Shown in pieces: positions 1-13,453 of a stretch of 64,000 nucleotides of DNA. Below the pieces are notes generated by a model. It made no database searches. It was not told the origin of the DNA and saw nothing but the letters and a program-made list of their open reading frames with translations. Position 1 is the first letter of the stretch. The number at the start of each line of letters is the position of its first letter. The stretch spans positions 1 through 64,000 of the forward strand of contig JAJPES010000008.1 in NCBI GenBank assembly GCA_021166725.1. The letters are read 5' to 3'. Made by a program: the position numbers and the translations under genes. The DNA is from Burkholderiaceae bacterium (GTDB taxonomy: Bacteria; Pseudomonadota; Gammaproteobacteria; Burkholderiales; Burkholderiaceae_E).

Positions 1-369
1 CTGGTGCGACTGGTCGGCCGCGATAGCGACATCGATCTGCGCGCCTCGAGTCACCCGGAGTTCGACGCCTGGCGTTGGAACGACTATTGGGTGCCGCTCG
101 ATGCGGTGATCGAGTTCAAGCGCGGCGTCTACGTGCAGGCGTTGAACGAGCTGGCGCGACTCGTGTTCGCGCATGCGCAGCGCGGCGAGCGCCCGCCGCG
201 CGTCGAGCGTGTGCCGCTCGAGGTCACGCAGCCGGGCGAAGCCGGACGTTACCTGCGCGGTCGGCATCGCGCGCGTTCGCACCTGGTCGAGGCGCCTGCC
301 GACGATGCCGAACGCGCATCGCTGCTCGGCGTGCCCGAAGCCGCGCTGCCGCGCGACGGCGAGCGTTGA
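1..369 (+). CDS. rppH: RNA pyrophosphohydrolase (Nudix), C-terminal part; 5' end outside window
   Basis: Frame open from window start; [31 protein letters not shown] matches the RppH C-terminal region. Confidence 0.85.
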   Translation: MVRLVGRDSDIDLRASSHPEFDAWRWNDYWVPLDAVIEFKRGVYVQALNELARLVFAHAQRGERPPRVERVPLEVTQPGEAGRYLRGRHRARSHLVEAPADDAERASLLGVPEAALPRDGER

Positions 370-430
370 GAAGCCGAGCGGGCAGCGGCCTCGCCCCCCG
401 ACATCGCACGAAGCGCCCGCACCGATCCGC

Positions 431-1135
431 ATGCCGCGCCGGCACCGTCCGCACGACGAACACCATCGAACCGAGCGGGTGGGCTGGCTGCGTGCCGCGG
501 TGCTCGGCGCCAACGACGGCATCGTCTCGACGGCGAGCCTGCTGACCGGCGTGGTCGCCGCAGGCGGCACGCGGCGCGAATGGATCATCGTCGGACTGGC
601 CGGGCTGGTCGGCGGCGCGATGTCGATGGCAGCCGGCGAATACGTGTCGGTGAGCTCGCAGCGCGACAGCGAGCACGCCGATCTCGCGCTCGAACGCCAC
701 GAGCTGGCGACGAACCCGGCGAGCGAGTTGAACGAGTTGACGTCGATCTACGTGGCGCGCGGCGTGGATCCTGCACTGGCCGGCGAGGTCGCGCGCCAGT
801 TGAGCGCACACGACGCGCTCGCCGCGCATGCGCGCGAAGAGCTGGGCATCACGCACCAGACGATCGCGCGGCCGGTGCAGGCGGCGCTCGCGTCGGCGAC
901 CAGCTTCTCGCTGGGCGCCGGACTGCCGCTGGCGGTCGTCGCGCTCGCGCCGGTTGCTGCAATGATCGCCTGGATCTCGGGCACGTCGCTGGCGTTCCTC
1001 GTTACGCTGGGCGCGATCGCCGCCTACGCGGGCGGCGCGCCCGCGCTTCGACCGGCGATCCGCGTCGGCTTCTGGGGCGCGGCGGCGATGGCGCTCACGG
1101 CATTGATCGGAAAGCTGTTCGGCACGGTGGTGTAG
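431..1135 (+). CDS. VIT1/CCC1 family (iron/manganese) transporter
   Basis: [26 protein letters not shown] and [21 protein letters not shown] are hallmark VIT-family motifs; ATG at 431. Confidence 0.9.
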   Translation: MPRRHRPHDEHHRTERVGWLRAAVLGANDGIVSTASLLTGVVAAGGTRREWIIVGLAGLVGGAMSMAAGEYVSVSSQRDSEHADLALERHELATNPASELNELTSIYVARGVDPALAGEVARQLSAHDALAAHAREELGITHQTIARPVQAALASATSFSLGAGLPLAVVALAPVAAMIAWISGTSLAFLVTLGAIAAYAGGAPALRPAIRVGFWGAAAMALTALIGKLFGTVV

Positions 1136-1139
1136 AACG

Positions 1140-2084
1140 ATGAAATTTCGCGACTACTACGAGATTCTCGGCGTCGAGCGAGGCGCGACACAGGACGAGA
1201 TCAAGCGCGCCTACCGCAAGCTCGCGCGCAAGTACCACCCCGACGTCAGCAAGGAACCCGACGCCGAGGCACGCTTCAAGGAGGTCGGCGAAGCGCACGA
1301 AGTGTTGCGCGACCCGGAGAAGCGCGCCGCCTACGACCGAATGGGCGAGAACTGGCGCGCCGGGCAGGACTTCCAACCTCCGCCGAACTGGGATGCTGGC
1401 TTCGAATTCCGCGGCGCGGACTTCGACGGCCAGGCGGGCGACTACAGCGACTTCTTCGAAGCGCTGTTCGGCGCGCGCATGCGCGAGGCGCACGCGCAGC
1501 AGCGACGCGCGCAGTCGATGCCGCGCCAGGGGCAGGATCACCACGCGAAAGTGCTGATCGATCTCGAGGACGCGTACCGCGGCGCGCGGCGCTCGATCCG
1601 GCTCGCGATGCCGACGGTCGATGCGAGCGGACACCTGGTTACGCAGGAGCGCGAACTCGACGTCAACATCCCGCGCGGCATCCGCGCCGGGCAGCACCTG
1701 CGGCTTGCCGGGCAGGGAGGCCCGGGCATCGGCAACGGCCCGCCGGGAGACCTCTATCTCGAGATCGAGTTCCGCGAGAACCCGCGCTGGCGCGTCGACG
1801 GTCGCGACGTCTACGTGGACCTGCCGCTCGCGCCCTGGGAGGCCGCGCTCGGTGCAGCCGTGCCGGTACGCACGCCGGAGGGCAGCGTCGAACTCACGGT
1901 GCCGCCGAACTCGCAGGCCGGGCGCAAGTTGCGGCTGCGCGGCAAGGGCATTCCGTCGCGGCCGCCGGGCGACCTGTACGCGGTCGTCTCGATCGCGTTG
2001 CCGCCCGCGTCCACCGACGCGCAGAAGGAGGCCTGGCGCACGATGGCCCAGGCCTTCGACTTCGATCCGAGAGCAGGAAGGTAG
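1140..2084 (+). CDS. cbpA: Curved DNA-binding protein, DnaJ-class co-chaperone
   Basis: J-domain [30 protein letters not shown] with HPD motif plus DnaJ C-terminal domain; followed by cbpM. Confidence 0.9.
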   Translation: MKFRDYYEILGVERGATQDEIKRAYRKLARKYHPDVSKEPDAEARFKEVGEAHEVLRDPEKRAAYDRMGENWRAGQDFQPPPNWDAGFEFRGADFDGQAGDYSDFFEALFGARMREAHAQQRRAQSMPRQGQDHHAKVLIDLEDAYRGARRSIRLAMPTVDASGHLVTQERELDVNIPRGIRAGQHLRLAGQGGPGIGNGPPGDLYLEIEFRENPRWRVDGRDVYVDLPLAPWEAALGAAVPVRTPEGSVELTVPPNSQAGRKLRLRGKGIPSRPPGDLYAVVSIALPPASTDAQKEAWRTMAQAFDFDPRAGR

Positions 2085-2090
2085 AACGCC

Positions 2091-2492
2091 ATGAGCGACG
2101 AATCCCGCACCCCGATACAGGGGCCCGTCGTCGAGGAGCAGATCGAGTTCACGCTGGTGGAACTGTCGCGCGCGGTCGGCGCCGACGAAGAGCAGATCAC
2201 CGCGCTGATCGTCGAGGGGGTGATCGAGCCGCTCGCCTCGACCGGCACCGGCGAGCCTCTCGCATCGGCCGACATGGGCACCGGCGCACCCCGCTCCACG
2301 CGAATGAACCCGTCGCAGCAGGTCGCGGCACGCGCACAATGGCGCTTCAGCGGTTCGGCGCTGCGCCGGGCGCGACTGGCCTTCAGCCTCGCGCGCGACC
2401 TCGAAGTGAACCCGCCAGGCGTTGCGCTCGCGCTCGACCTCATCGACGAGATCGGCGCGCTGCGCGCGATGCTGCATCGAATGGGACGTTGA
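2091..2492 (+). CDS. cbpM: Chaperone modulator CbpM (MerR-like)
   Basis: Small ORF immediately after cbpA; EFTLVELSRAVGADEEQITALIVEGVIEP and RRARLAFSLARDLEVNPPGVALALDLIDEI. Confidence 0.85.
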   Translation: MSDESRTPIQGPVVEEQIEFTLVELSRAVGADEEQITALIVEGVIEPLASTGTGEPLASADMGTGAPRSTRMNPSQQVAARAQWRFSGSALRRARLAFSLARDLEVNPPGVALALDLIDEIGALRAMLHRMGR

Positions 2493-2526
2493 GGCGCAGC
2501 GCCGCGGCGCCCGGAGGGAACGTCGC

Positions 2527-3507
2527 ATGAAGCTGCTCGCCCATCTCACGAAGAACCTCGCGCTCGCGATCCCCATCGCGATGCTGCTCGGCCTGCTGTA
2601 CGGCCTGGTCGCGCCCTCGGCGTGGCTGCGCGCGCTGATCGTGCCGCTCACGCTGCTGATGGTCTATCCGATGATGGTCGGGCTGCAGCCGCGCCAGCTG
2701 CTCGAAGGCGGCGACCTGCGCGCGCAGTGGATGGCGCAGGCGATCAACTTCGGCGTGATCCCGTTCGTCGCGTTCGCGATCGGTCGGCTGTGGTTCGCCG
2801 ACCAGCCGTATTTCGCGCTCGGCTTGCTGCTGGCCTCGCTGCTACCCACCAGCGGAATGACGATCGCGTGGACCGGCTTCGCCCAGGGCAACGTTCCGGC
2901 AGCGATCAAGATGACCGTGGTCGGACTGGTCCTCGGCTCGCTCGCCACGCCGTTCTATCTGCAGTGGCTGATGGGCGCGGTGGTGCCGGTCGACCTCGTC
3001 GCAGTGTTCGTGCAGATCGCGCTCGTCGTGCTGCTGCCGATGCTGCTGGGCCAGCTCACGCGCGAGTGGCTGGTGCGCCAGCACGGACGCGAAGCGTTCC
3101 GCAAGGAATGGGCGCCGCGCTTTCCGCCGTTGTCCACGCTCGGTGTGCTGGGCATCGTCTTCGTCGCGCTGGCGTTGAAAGGCGGCGATCTCGTCGCGCG
3201 CCCGGCGCTGCTGGTCGACGTGCTGGTGCCGCTGGTGGCGCTCTATGCGTTCAACTACGCTCTGGCGATTCTCGTCGGACGGCTCGCGCTGCCACGCGGC
3301 GACGCGATCGCGCTGGTGTACGGGACGGTGATGCGCAACCTGTCGATTGCGCTCGCGCTGGCGATGAATGCGTTCGGGGCGGGGGGTGTCGATGCTGCGC
3401 TGCTGATCGCGGTGGCGTATGTCGTGCAGGTGCAGTCGGCGGCGTGGTCGGTGCGGCTGACGGGGGTGTTCGGGGCGAAGCCGGCAGTGCCGTCGGCGGG
3501 ACGCTGA
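2527..3507 (+). CDS. Bile acid:sodium symporter / ACR3-like transporter
   Basis: About 10 hydrophobic segments; LLASLLPTSGMTIAWTGFAQGN and YGTVMRNLSIALALAM typical of the BASS/ACR3 superfamily. Confidence 0.8.
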   Translation: MKLLAHLTKNLALAIPIAMLLGLLYGLVAPSAWLRALIVPLTLLMVYPMMVGLQPRQLLEGGDLRAQWMAQAINFGVIPFVAFAIGRLWFADQPYFALGLLLASLLPTSGMTIAWTGFAQGNVPAAIKMTVVGLVLGSLATPFYLQWLMGAVVPVDLVAVFVQIALVVLLPMLLGQLTREWLVRQHGREAFRKEWAPRFPPLSTLGVLGIVFVALALKGGDLVARPALLVDVLVPLVALYAFNYALAILVGRLALPRGDAIALVYGTVMRNLSIALALAMNAFGAGGVDAALLIAVAYVVQVQSAAWSVRLTGVFGAKPAVPSAGR

Positions 3508-3515
3508 GGGCGCGG

Positions 3516-3621
3516 GCAAAGGCGGGGCCATCGGCCGCAGTGGGCCGGTTACGCGCTGCGCGCCGGTCGGGTGGCGGGCAGCGCATAACCGGCCCATTGC
3601 GGCCGATGGCCCCGCCTTTGC
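3516..3621. repeat. Long inverted repeat: two 44-bp arms (42/44 identical), 18-bp loop
   Basis: GCAAAGGCGGGGCCATCGGCCGCAGTGGGCCGGTTACGCGCTGC (3516-3559) versus GCAGCGCATAACCGGCCCATTGCGGCCGATGGCCCCGCCTTTGC (3578-3621). Confidence 0.95.
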
Positions 3622-4037
3622 AGGCGACCTGCTTTGTTGCCAACCGAAACAACCCCGGTGTTACCGCGTGGCGCGTTTTGCACGCGAACAACAAGGGTCG
3701 GCAAAACAAACCCGCCGCCGCAATTCGACGACACCGCGGTGCGTCAGCGCCGCAGAGACCGCGGCCCTTTCAACGAGATCGAATCGCGCGAAATCCGCGT
3801 GGTCCTGGCCGAGCGATCGGCAGCACCAGCGGAAACGCGCGGAAAGCGAACACCGGCGTCCGCGTCCGTCCATGCGCGCGCCGAAATGCGCGGCAAGCGC
3901 GCATTCCCGGCCGCACCGCGATGGACCGGATGTGAGGGAGCAACGCGATGACGGATCGCGTGCTCGCGAGTCTCGCGCAAGACCTCGCTGTGCACGATCG
4001 CGCCTCACTCGCCTGCGAACGCGGCGAGCGTGCTCGA

Positions 4038-4402
4038 GCGGCAATCGGCAGCGGGCCGGCCCCAGAGGCCTGCGGCGGGGCGCCGCCAGGCGGGCACGGC
4101 CCACGGCGAGCGCTTCCGCCGGGCGGTGCGACCTCTGCGGCGCCGAGCAGCGCAGCCTCGGGGTCGGCGCGCGAAGCGCGCTTCGTACGTCTGACTCGCG
4201 GCGGCATGTCTGAGCGCAGCGAGCGAAGCTCGCGAAGCGAGTTCCGCCGCGCGACCCCGAGGTGAGCAGCGGAGGGAAGTCGGCGCGCAGCGCCGACCGC
4301 CGCAGCGGGAGCGCCGCCCGGCGGAGGCGCTCGCCGTGGGCCGTGCCCACCTGGCGGCGCCCCGCCCAAGGCCTCTGGGGCCGGCCCGCTGCCGATTGCC
4401 GC
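4038..4402. repeat. Large inverted-repeat element: two 89-bp arms with 4 mismatches, 187-bp centre that also folds
   Basis: Arms 4038-4126 and 4314-4402, aligned by hand; internal arms CCTCGGGGTCG (4156-4166) and CGACCCCGAGG (4252-4262). Confidence 0.92.
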
Positions 4403-4430
4403 GATCGCACCAAACGCCGCACGAAGCCGA

Positions 4431-6305
4431 TCACGCCTCGAACTGCATCGCCGCCAACCGCGCATACAACCCACCCCGCTCGATGAGTTGCGCGTGCGTG
4501 CCGATCTCCACCACGCGCCCGTGGTCCAGCACCACGATGCGGTCCGCGCCGACGATCGTCGACAGCCGGTGCGCGATGACGATCGTCGTGCGCGACTGCA
4601 TCGCGCGCTCGAGCGCCGCCTGCACCGCGCGCTCGCTCTCGGCGTCGAGCGCGCTGGTCGCTTCGTCCAGCAGCAGCAGCGGCGGGTTGCGCAGCAACGC
4701 GCGCGCGATCGCGATGCGCTGGCGCTGCCCGCCGGACAGGCGCACGCCGCGCTCGCCGAGGAAGGTGCGGTAGCCGTCGGGAAGGCGCTCGATGAACTCG
4801 TGCGCATTCGCCGCCTTCGCCGCATCGATGACTTCCGCATCGGTCGCATCGAGCCGGCCATAGCGGATGTTCTCCATCGCGTCGGCGGAGAACACGACGC
4901 TGTCCTGCGAGACGAGTCCGATCGCGCCGCGCAGTTCGGCGAGATCGAGTGCACGGAGATCGACGCCATCGAAGCGGATGCATCCGGCCTGCGGATCGTG
5001 GAAGCGCAGCAGGAGCTGGAACATCGTCGTCTTGCCCGCGCCTGAAGGACCGACCAGCGCCACCGTTTCTCCGGGCGCGATGGCCAACGTGACCGCTTCG
5101 AGCGCGAGTTCGTGCGGCCGCGACGGGTAGCGAAAGCTCGCGCCTTCGAAACCGACGGACGCGCCCATCACGCGCGCTGGCAACGGCTGCGCAGCACGCG
5201 GCGAGACGATCGACGGCTGTGCATCGAGGAGTTCGAGCAGCCGCTCGGTTGCGCCGACTGCACGCTGCACGTCGCCGAGCACCTCGGCGATCGCGCCGGT
5301 GGCGCCGGCCACCAGCGCCGAATACAGGATGAACTGCGTGAGCAGTCCTGCCGTCAGGCGCTCGTCGAGCACGGCCCGCGCGCCGAGCCACAGCACGAAG
5401 ACGATCGCGCCGAACACGAGCACGATCGCCAGCGCGGTGAGCAGCGCGCGCGCCCGCGTGCGGCGGATCGCGCTGGCGAAGGCCGCTTCGGTCGTTGCGC
5501 CGAAGCGTTGCGCCTCGAGCGGCTCGCGCACGTAGGCCTGCACGATCTGGATCGCGCCGAGCGTCTCGCCGGCGAGCGCGCTGGTGTCGGCGAGCGCGTC
5601 CTGGCTCGCGCGCGACAGGCGGCGCACGCGCCGCCCGAACACGAGGATCGGCAGCACGACGACGAGCAGCAGTCCGACGATGATCGACGCGAGCTCGGCG
5701 CTGGTGACGATCAGCATCGCCAGCCCGCCGACGAACAGCAGCGCGTTGCGCAAGCCCAGCGACACGCTGGTGCCGACGAGCGTCTGGATCAGCGTCGTGT
5801 CGGTATTCAGCCGGGAGAGCACCTCGCCGGTCTTCAGCGTCTCGAAGAAACGCGCGTCCTGCCGCATCACCTGCCGATAGACCGCGCGGCGAAGGTCGGC
5901 GGTAACGCGCTCGCCCAGCCAGGACACGCTGTAGTAGCGCAGTGCCGTACCGAGCGCGAGCACGACGGCGACGCCGAACAGCGCGACGAACCAGGTGTCG
6001 ACGTGGCCGGAGAGCGCCGCACCGGCAAGACCCTGCGGCGAAGCGAAGCCGACGTCGATCATCCGCCGGAATGCGAGCGGGATGACCAGCGTCGCGGCTG
6101 CTGCCACCAGCAACGCGCCCGCGGCAACGGCGACGCGCCCGCGGTACGGCGCCATGAACGGCCACAGCGCGCGCAGGATCGACAGCGAGCCGCGACCGGC
6201 ACTCGCGGCGGCGACTTGCGCCGTAGCGGCCGCAGCAGCCGAAGACGAGAGCGGACTCCTCGCGCTCAAGCGCTCGGCCGCGTCATGTCCTGCGGGCGCA
6301 CCCAT
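4431..6305 (-). CDS. ABC exporter, fused permease and ATPase (MsbA/ABCB-like); true start may be internal
   Basis: [21 protein letters not shown] (Walker A), [30 protein letters not shown] domain upstream. Annotated start overlaps fumC by 40 nt. Confidence 0.9.
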   Translation of the reverse strand: MGAPAGHDAAERLSARSPLSSSAAAAATAQVAAASAGRGSLSILRALWPFMAPYRGRVAVAAGALLVAAAATLVIPLAFRRMIDVGFASPQGLAGAALSGHVDTWFVALFGVAVVLALGTALRYYSVSWLGERVTADLRRAVYRQVMRQDARFFETLKTGEVLSRLNTDTTLIQTLVGTSVSLGLRNALLFVGGLAMLIVTSAELASIIVGLLLVVVLPILVFGRRVRRLSRASQDALADTSALAGETLGAIQIVQAYVREPLEAQRFGATTEAAFASAIRRTRARALLTALAIVLVFGAIVFVLWLGARAVLDERLTAGLLTQFILYSALVAGATGAIAEVLGDVQRAVGATERLLELLDAQPSIVSPRAAQPLPARVMGASVGFEGASFRYPSRPHELALEAVTLAIAPGETVALVGPSGAGKTTMFQLLLRFHDPQAGCIRFDGVDLRALDLAELRGAIGLVSQDSVVFSADAMENIRYGRLDATDAEVIDAAKAANAHEFIERLPDGYRTFLGERGVRLSGGQRQRIAIARALLRNPPLLLLDEATSALDAESERAVQAALERAMQSRTTIVIAHRLSTIVGADRIVVLDHGRVVEIGTHAQLIERGGLYARLAAMQFEA

Positions 6306-7672
6306 TCGTCGAACTGCTTCGCATCGACGTAGCCGAGCGCGAGCGCCGCCTCGCGCAGCGTCGTGCCTTCACGGTGCGCCTTCTTCGCGATCTCGGCCGA
6401 ACGCTCGTAACCGATGTGCGGGTTGAGCGCCGTCACCAGCATCAGCGAACGCTCGAGCAGTTCCTCGATGCGCTCGTGCACCGGCTCGATGCCGCGCGCG
6501 AGGTTGCGCTCGAAGCTCGCCAGCCCGTCGGCCAGCAGCCGCAGGCTCTGCAGCACGTTGTGCGCGATCAACGGCTGGAACACGTTCAGCTCGAAGTTGC
6601 CCGACGCGGCGCCGATGCCGATCGCGACGTCGTTGCCGCAGACCTGCGCGCCGATCATGGTCAACGCCTCGCACTGCGTGGGATTGACCTTGCCCGGCAT
6701 GATCGAGCTGCCGGGCTCGTTCTCGGGAATGCGGATTTCGCCCAGTCCCGAGCGCGGCCCGCTCGCGAGCCAGCGCACGTCGTTCGCGATCTTGGTGCCC
6801 GCCGCGGCCAGCGCGTGCAGCGCACCGTGCAGCGCGACCACCGGTTCGTGCCCGGCGAGCGCGGCGAAGCGGTTCGGCGCCGGCACGAAGGGCAGCGACA
6901 GCCGCCGCGACAGTTCCTCGGCGACGCGGGCACCGAACTCGGGGTGCGTGTTCAGTCCGGTGCCGACCGCCGTGCCGCCGATCGCCAGCTCGCACACGCC
7001 GGGCAGCGCGCGCACGATCGCTTCGCGGGCGCGATCGAGTTGCGCGACCCAGCCCGACATCTCCTGCCCCAGCGTCAGCGGCGTGGCGTCCTGCAGGTGC
7101 GTGCGGCCGATCTTGATGATGTCGATGTATTCGCCCGCCTTGTCGTCGAGCGTGGCGCGCAGCGCGTCGAGCGAGGGCACCAGCCGTTGCACGACGGCGG
7201 TGGCCACCGCTACGTGGATCGCGGTGGGGACCACGTCGTTGGACGACTGGCCGCGATTGACCTCGTCGTTCGGATGCACGAGACGCCGGGTGCCGCGTTC
7301 GCCGCCGAGCAGTTCCGAGGCGCGATTGGCGAGCACCTCGTTGACGTTCATGTTCGACTGCGTGCCGGAGCCGGTCTGCCAGACCGCCAGCGGGAACTCC
7401 CGCGCGTGCACGCCGTCGAGCACTTCGTCGGCCGCGCGCACGATCGCGTCGGCCTTCGCCGCATCCAGCCGGCCGAGATCGCGGTTGACGATCGCCGCGG
7501 CGCGCTTGACCTGCGCGAGCGCCGAAACCAGCTCGTCGGGCATGCGCTCGGTGGAGATCGAGAAGAACTGCAGCGAGCGCTGCGTCTGCGCGCCCCACAA
7601 CCGATCGGCCGGCACCTCGATGGGTCCGAAGGTGTCGCGCTCGATGCGCGTCGATCCGTCGTTCGTCGTCAT
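6266..7672 (-). CDS. fumC: Class II fumarate hydratase
   Basis: [59 protein letters not shown]. Confidence 0.97.
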   Translation of the reverse strand: MTTNDGSTRIERDTFGPIEVPADRLWGAQTQRSLQFFSISTERMPDELVSALAQVKRAAAIVNRDLGRLDAAKADAIVRAADEVLDGVHAREFPLAVWQTGSGTQSNMNVNEVLANRASELLGGERGTRRLVHPNDEVNRGQSSNDVVPTAIHVAVATAVVQRLVPSLDALRATLDDKAGEYIDIIKIGRTHLQDATPLTLGQEMSGWVAQLDRAREAIVRALPGVCELAIGGTAVGTGLNTHPEFGARVAEELSRRLSLPFVPAPNRFAALAGHEPVVALHGALHALAAAGTKIANDVRWLASGPRSGLGEIRIPENEPGSSIMPGKVNPTQCEALTMIGAQVCGNDVAIGIGAASGNFELNVFQPLIAHNVLQSLRLLADGLASFERNLARGIEPVHERIEELLERSLMLVTALNPHIGYERSAEIAKKAHREGTTLREAALALGYVDAKQFDEWVRPQDMTRPSA

Positions 7673-7678
7673 CGGAAT

Positions 7679-8581
7679 TCAGCCTCCGTGGTTCGGCAGC
7701 GCACCGATCGCCTGCAGTGCGGCGCGCACCTCGTCGACGCCGGCGGCCGAAAGCGGCGCCTGCGGCGGCAACGGAGCGCCGACCGCATAGCCCTGCAGTT
7801 CGAGTCCGCCCTTGATGCAGGCGGCCAGGTTGTGCTTCGCGAACGCCTGGTTCAGCCGCCACAGCGGCCGCTGCAGGACCATCGCGCGTGTCCAGTCACG
7901 AACGCGGCATGCCTCGTAGAGCGCGACGCTCTGCCGCGGCGCGATGCAGGCGGGCCCCGCCATCCAGCCCACGCCGCCGATCAGCATCACGCATGCCGGG
8001 ATGTGGGCCGAGGCGGCGAACACCTGCATGCGCCCCTCGACGCGATCGAGGATCGACAGCAGCCGCCCCGTGTTCGACGACGCGTCCTTGATGCCGACGA
8101 TGTTCGGCACGCGGCTCAGTCGCTCGATCACCGGCAGCGAAAGGTCGGAACGCTGGAAGTTCGGATTCGTGTAGAGCACCAGCGGCAGGTCGACGACGCG
8201 CGCGATCGACTCGAAGTAGTCCTGCACGCCGTCGTCGCCGACCGGGAAATAGGCCTCGAGGATCGCGATGATGCCGTCGCAGCGCATCTGCGCGAAGGCG
8301 CTGGCGCGCCGCTGTGCCTCGGCGATCGTCGTCGCCGCCACGCCGGCGAGCACCGGCACCCGTCCGGCCGCCGCCTCGACCACGGTGGCAACCACTTCGC
8401 ACTGCTGCTCCCAGTTCAGGTAGGCGAATTCGCCCGTGGAACCGAGCGCGGCCAGACCGTGCACGCCGGCGCCGATCAGGTCGTCGCACAGCCGCGCGAG
8501 CACCTCGGTACGTACGCGACCGTAGTCGTCGACGGGCGAGACGAGGTAGGGGAACACGCCGTGGAAAGTGGAAGCTGGCAT
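7679..8581 (-). CDS. Dihydrodipicolinate synthase / N-acetylneuraminate lyase family protein
   Basis: [21 protein letters not shown] and [13 protein letters not shown] (Schiff-base lysine) are DapA-superfamily motifs. Confidence 0.85.
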   Translation of the reverse strand: MPASTFHGVFPYLVSPVDDYGRVRTEVLARLCDDLIGAGVHGLAALGSTGEFAYLNWEQQCEVVATVVEAAAGRVPVLAGVAATTIAEAQRRASAFAQMRCDGIIAILEAYFPVGDDGVQDYFESIARVVDLPLVLYTNPNFQRSDLSLPVIERLSRVPNIVGIKDASSNTGRLLSILDRVEGRMQVFAASAHIPACVMLIGGVGWMAGPACIAPRQSVALYEACRVRDWTRAMVLQRPLWRLNQAFAKHNLAACIKGGLELQGYAVGAPLPPQAPLSAAGVDEVRAALQAIGALPNHGG

Positions 8582-8729
8582 CGCGCAGGATTCGAGGGGG
8601 AGGCGCGATTGTCGCCCTTTTCCGCGCGTCGATCCGTGCCGACCCCGACATCGACGCCGTCGTCGGTGAATGCACGCGTCCCGCTCGCGTTTCGCCGAGA
8701 ATCGAGGGCCCCGTCCGCGAGGAGATCCG

Positions 8730-9734
8730 ATGAATCCGACCCGCCGCGCCTGCCTGCGCGCGAGCGCCGCGCTCGCCGCCGCTTCCTCGATGCCCTGGCT
8801 CGCCGGCTGCGCCGAGTTCGGTCCGGGCGACCTGCCCGGCTCGCTCGCCTATAGACCGAAAGGCGTGCGCGGCATCGCGCTGCGCGACGGCGTTGCGCGC
8901 ACCGAAATCGGTTCGACCATCGTCACCTCGTTGCGCGACGGCTCCGCCACGATGCCGCTCGACGAGAGTTTCGTGCCGGGCGTGCCGCTCGCACAGGTGC
9001 GCCAGGCGCTGGACGACGCCGGTTTGCGCGGCGCGTCGATCACCATTCCGTTCACCGCCTTTGTCGTCGAACGGCGCGATCGGCGCATGCTGCTGGATGC
9101 AGGAAACGGCCGCTTCGGCGCGCCCGGCAGCGGCCTGCTGCTGGCGAACCTGCGCGACGCCGGGATCGATCCGGCGTCGATCCACGACGTGCTGATCACG
9201 CATTTCCATGGCGACCACATCAACGGGCTGCGCGACGCCGACGGCAAGCTCGCCTTCCCGAACGCGACGATCCACGTGCCGCAGCCCGAATGGGACTGGT
9301 GGATGGACGACGCGCGCATGCGCGCGTCGCCGGCGGCGATGCGCGGCGCCTTCGAGGCCACGCGGCGCGTGTTCGGCTCCATCGCCGCCGACGTGCGGCG
9401 CTTCGCCCCCGGCGCCGACGCGCTGCCCGGCATCGCATCGATCCCGGCGTACGGCCACACGCCCGGCCACACCGGTTTCGGTTTCGAGGACGGCGGGCAC
9501 CGCTTCGCCTATCTCGGCGACGTGACGAACATTGCGCCGCTATTCCTGCGTCATCCCGACTGGGCGGTGCGCTTCGACATGGATCCCGAGGCCGCCCGGC
9601 GCACCCGACGCAGCCTGCTCGACCAGGCGGTCGCCGGCAACTGGGTGGTCGCCGGCTTTCACTGGCCGGGTTCGGCGATGGGACGCGTCGCGCGACGGGG
9701 CAGCGGCTACGAGTTCGCACCGCTGGTCCCCTGA
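8730..9734 (+). CDS. MBL-fold metallo-hydrolase with export signal and lipobox-like Cys
   Basis: [12 protein letters not shown] (HxHxDH), [10 protein letters not shown]-terminus [27 protein letters not shown]. Confidence 0.85.
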   Translation: MNPTRRACLRASAALAAASSMPWLAGCAEFGPGDLPGSLAYRPKGVRGIALRDGVARTEIGSTIVTSLRDGSATMPLDESFVPGVPLAQVRQALDDAGLRGASITIPFTAFVVERRDRRMLLDAGNGRFGAPGSGLLLANLRDAGIDPASIHDVLITHFHGDHINGLRDADGKLAFPNATIHVPQPEWDWWMDDARMRASPAAMRGAFEATRRVFGSIAADVRRFAPGADALPGIASIPAYGHTPGHTGFGFEDGGHRFAYLGDVTNIAPLFLRHPDWAVRFDMDPEAARRTRRSLLDQAVAGNWVVAGFHWPGSAMGRVARRGSGYEFAPLVP

Positions 9735-10179
9735 CGGAAGGAGGCGCGTCGCGACCGCGCAACGGCGAGCCCCCGCAACACGACGTTCGTCCCGCCCTGC
9801 CCCGCGTTCGCGCCCTGCACATCGTTTCCGCCGGATGCGGGCGCCTACTCTCGATGCGTGCCCTTCGAACGAGGAGACGTCCGATGGAAACGATCCGGAT
9901 CGAGATCCAGGCGCCGGCCGAGCACGACGGCGCTTTCGTCGCCGAGCCGCTCATCGACTCGCGCCCCGACGACACGTTCGTCACCGATGCGAACTGCTCG
10001 CTCGCGATGCTGCACGCGCCGCAGGCGGCGCTCGACGCCGCACGCCGGCTCTACCAGCGCAACCGCTCGGGACTTCGCTTCTTCTGCGAGAACCGGCGCG
10101 TCGTGCCGGTGGACCAGCTCGAGGCGCTCGGCGAATTCGGCGAGGGGGTCGAGTTGCCTGCCCTCGAGGCGCCCGCCCT

Positions 10180-12923
<2,744 letters not shown>

Positions 12924-12950
12924 TCCGTTTACTCCTGGATCAGCGCGAGA

Positions 12951-13352
12951 CTAGGCCGACACGGCCGGCGCTTCCGCCGGCTCGGCTGTCGTCGCCGACG
13001 CGCCCGTCGCGGCCTCGACGTCGGCTCGCGTTTCGCCGAGTGCCGACGCGATGCGACCGATGAACAGTTCGGTGTAGTTCTGCCGGTGGCCCTGCGTCTT
13101 GCGATAGTGCTTGCGCCGGCGCATCTTGAAGATGCGGATCTTCTCACCCCGGCCATGGGACACCACCGTTGCCGAGACGGTCGCACCCGATACCAGCGGC
13201 GCGCCGACCGACAACTGGTCGCCTGCGCCGACCGCCAGCACCTGGTCGATCGTGATCTCCGCTCCGATGTCCGCCGGTATCTGTTCTACCCTGATCTTGT
13301 CGCCGGCAGCGACGCGATACTGCTTGCCGCCGGTTTTTATGACCGCGTACAT
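12951..13352 (-). CDS. rplU: 50S ribosomal protein L21 with C-terminal extension
   Basis: [26 protein letters not shown]...[21 protein letters not shown]. Confidence 0.97.
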   Translation of the reverse strand: MYAVIKTGGKQYRVAAGDKIRVEQIPADIGAEITIDQVLAVGAGDQLSVGAPLVSGATVSATVVSHGRGEKIRIFKMRRRKHYRKTQGHRQNYTELFIGRIASALGETRADVEAATGASATTAEPAEAPAVSA

Positions 13353-13380
13353 GGAATATTCCTTTCTAGGGGAACCGGGA

Positions 13381-13409
13381 ATTATGACCGATTCGGCGCG
13401 GCCGGTCAA
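13381..13409 (-). promoter_or_regulatory. Predicted sigma70-type promoter of rplU operon
   Basis: Minus strand TTGACC (13409-13404), 17-nt spacer, CATAAT (13386-13381). Confidence 0.6.
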
Positions 13410-13426
13410 AGAGTCGAGCCGCCGAC

Positions 13427-13432
13427 TATAAT
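13427..13432 (+). promoter_or_regulatory. Predicted -10 box for ispB
   Basis: Perfect TATAAT 22 nt upstream of the ispB ATG; weak -35 (GGTCAA at 13404-13409). Confidence 0.4.
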
Positions 13433-13453
13433 CGTCGCAACCCCTCCGCGCCG

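Noticed and set aside
3948-4265. 105-aa ORF across the 4-kb inverted repeat
   Set aside because: Translation (GSGPAPEACGGAPPGGHGPRRALPPGG...SERSERSSRSEFR) reflects the repeat sequence; the mirrored arm gives the same kind of string on the other strand. Not protein-like.
3661-6165. 834-aa minus-strand ORF and other frames overlapping the ABC exporter
   Set aside because: Arg/Ala-rich off-frame translation; the real gene in another frame has full ABC motifs.
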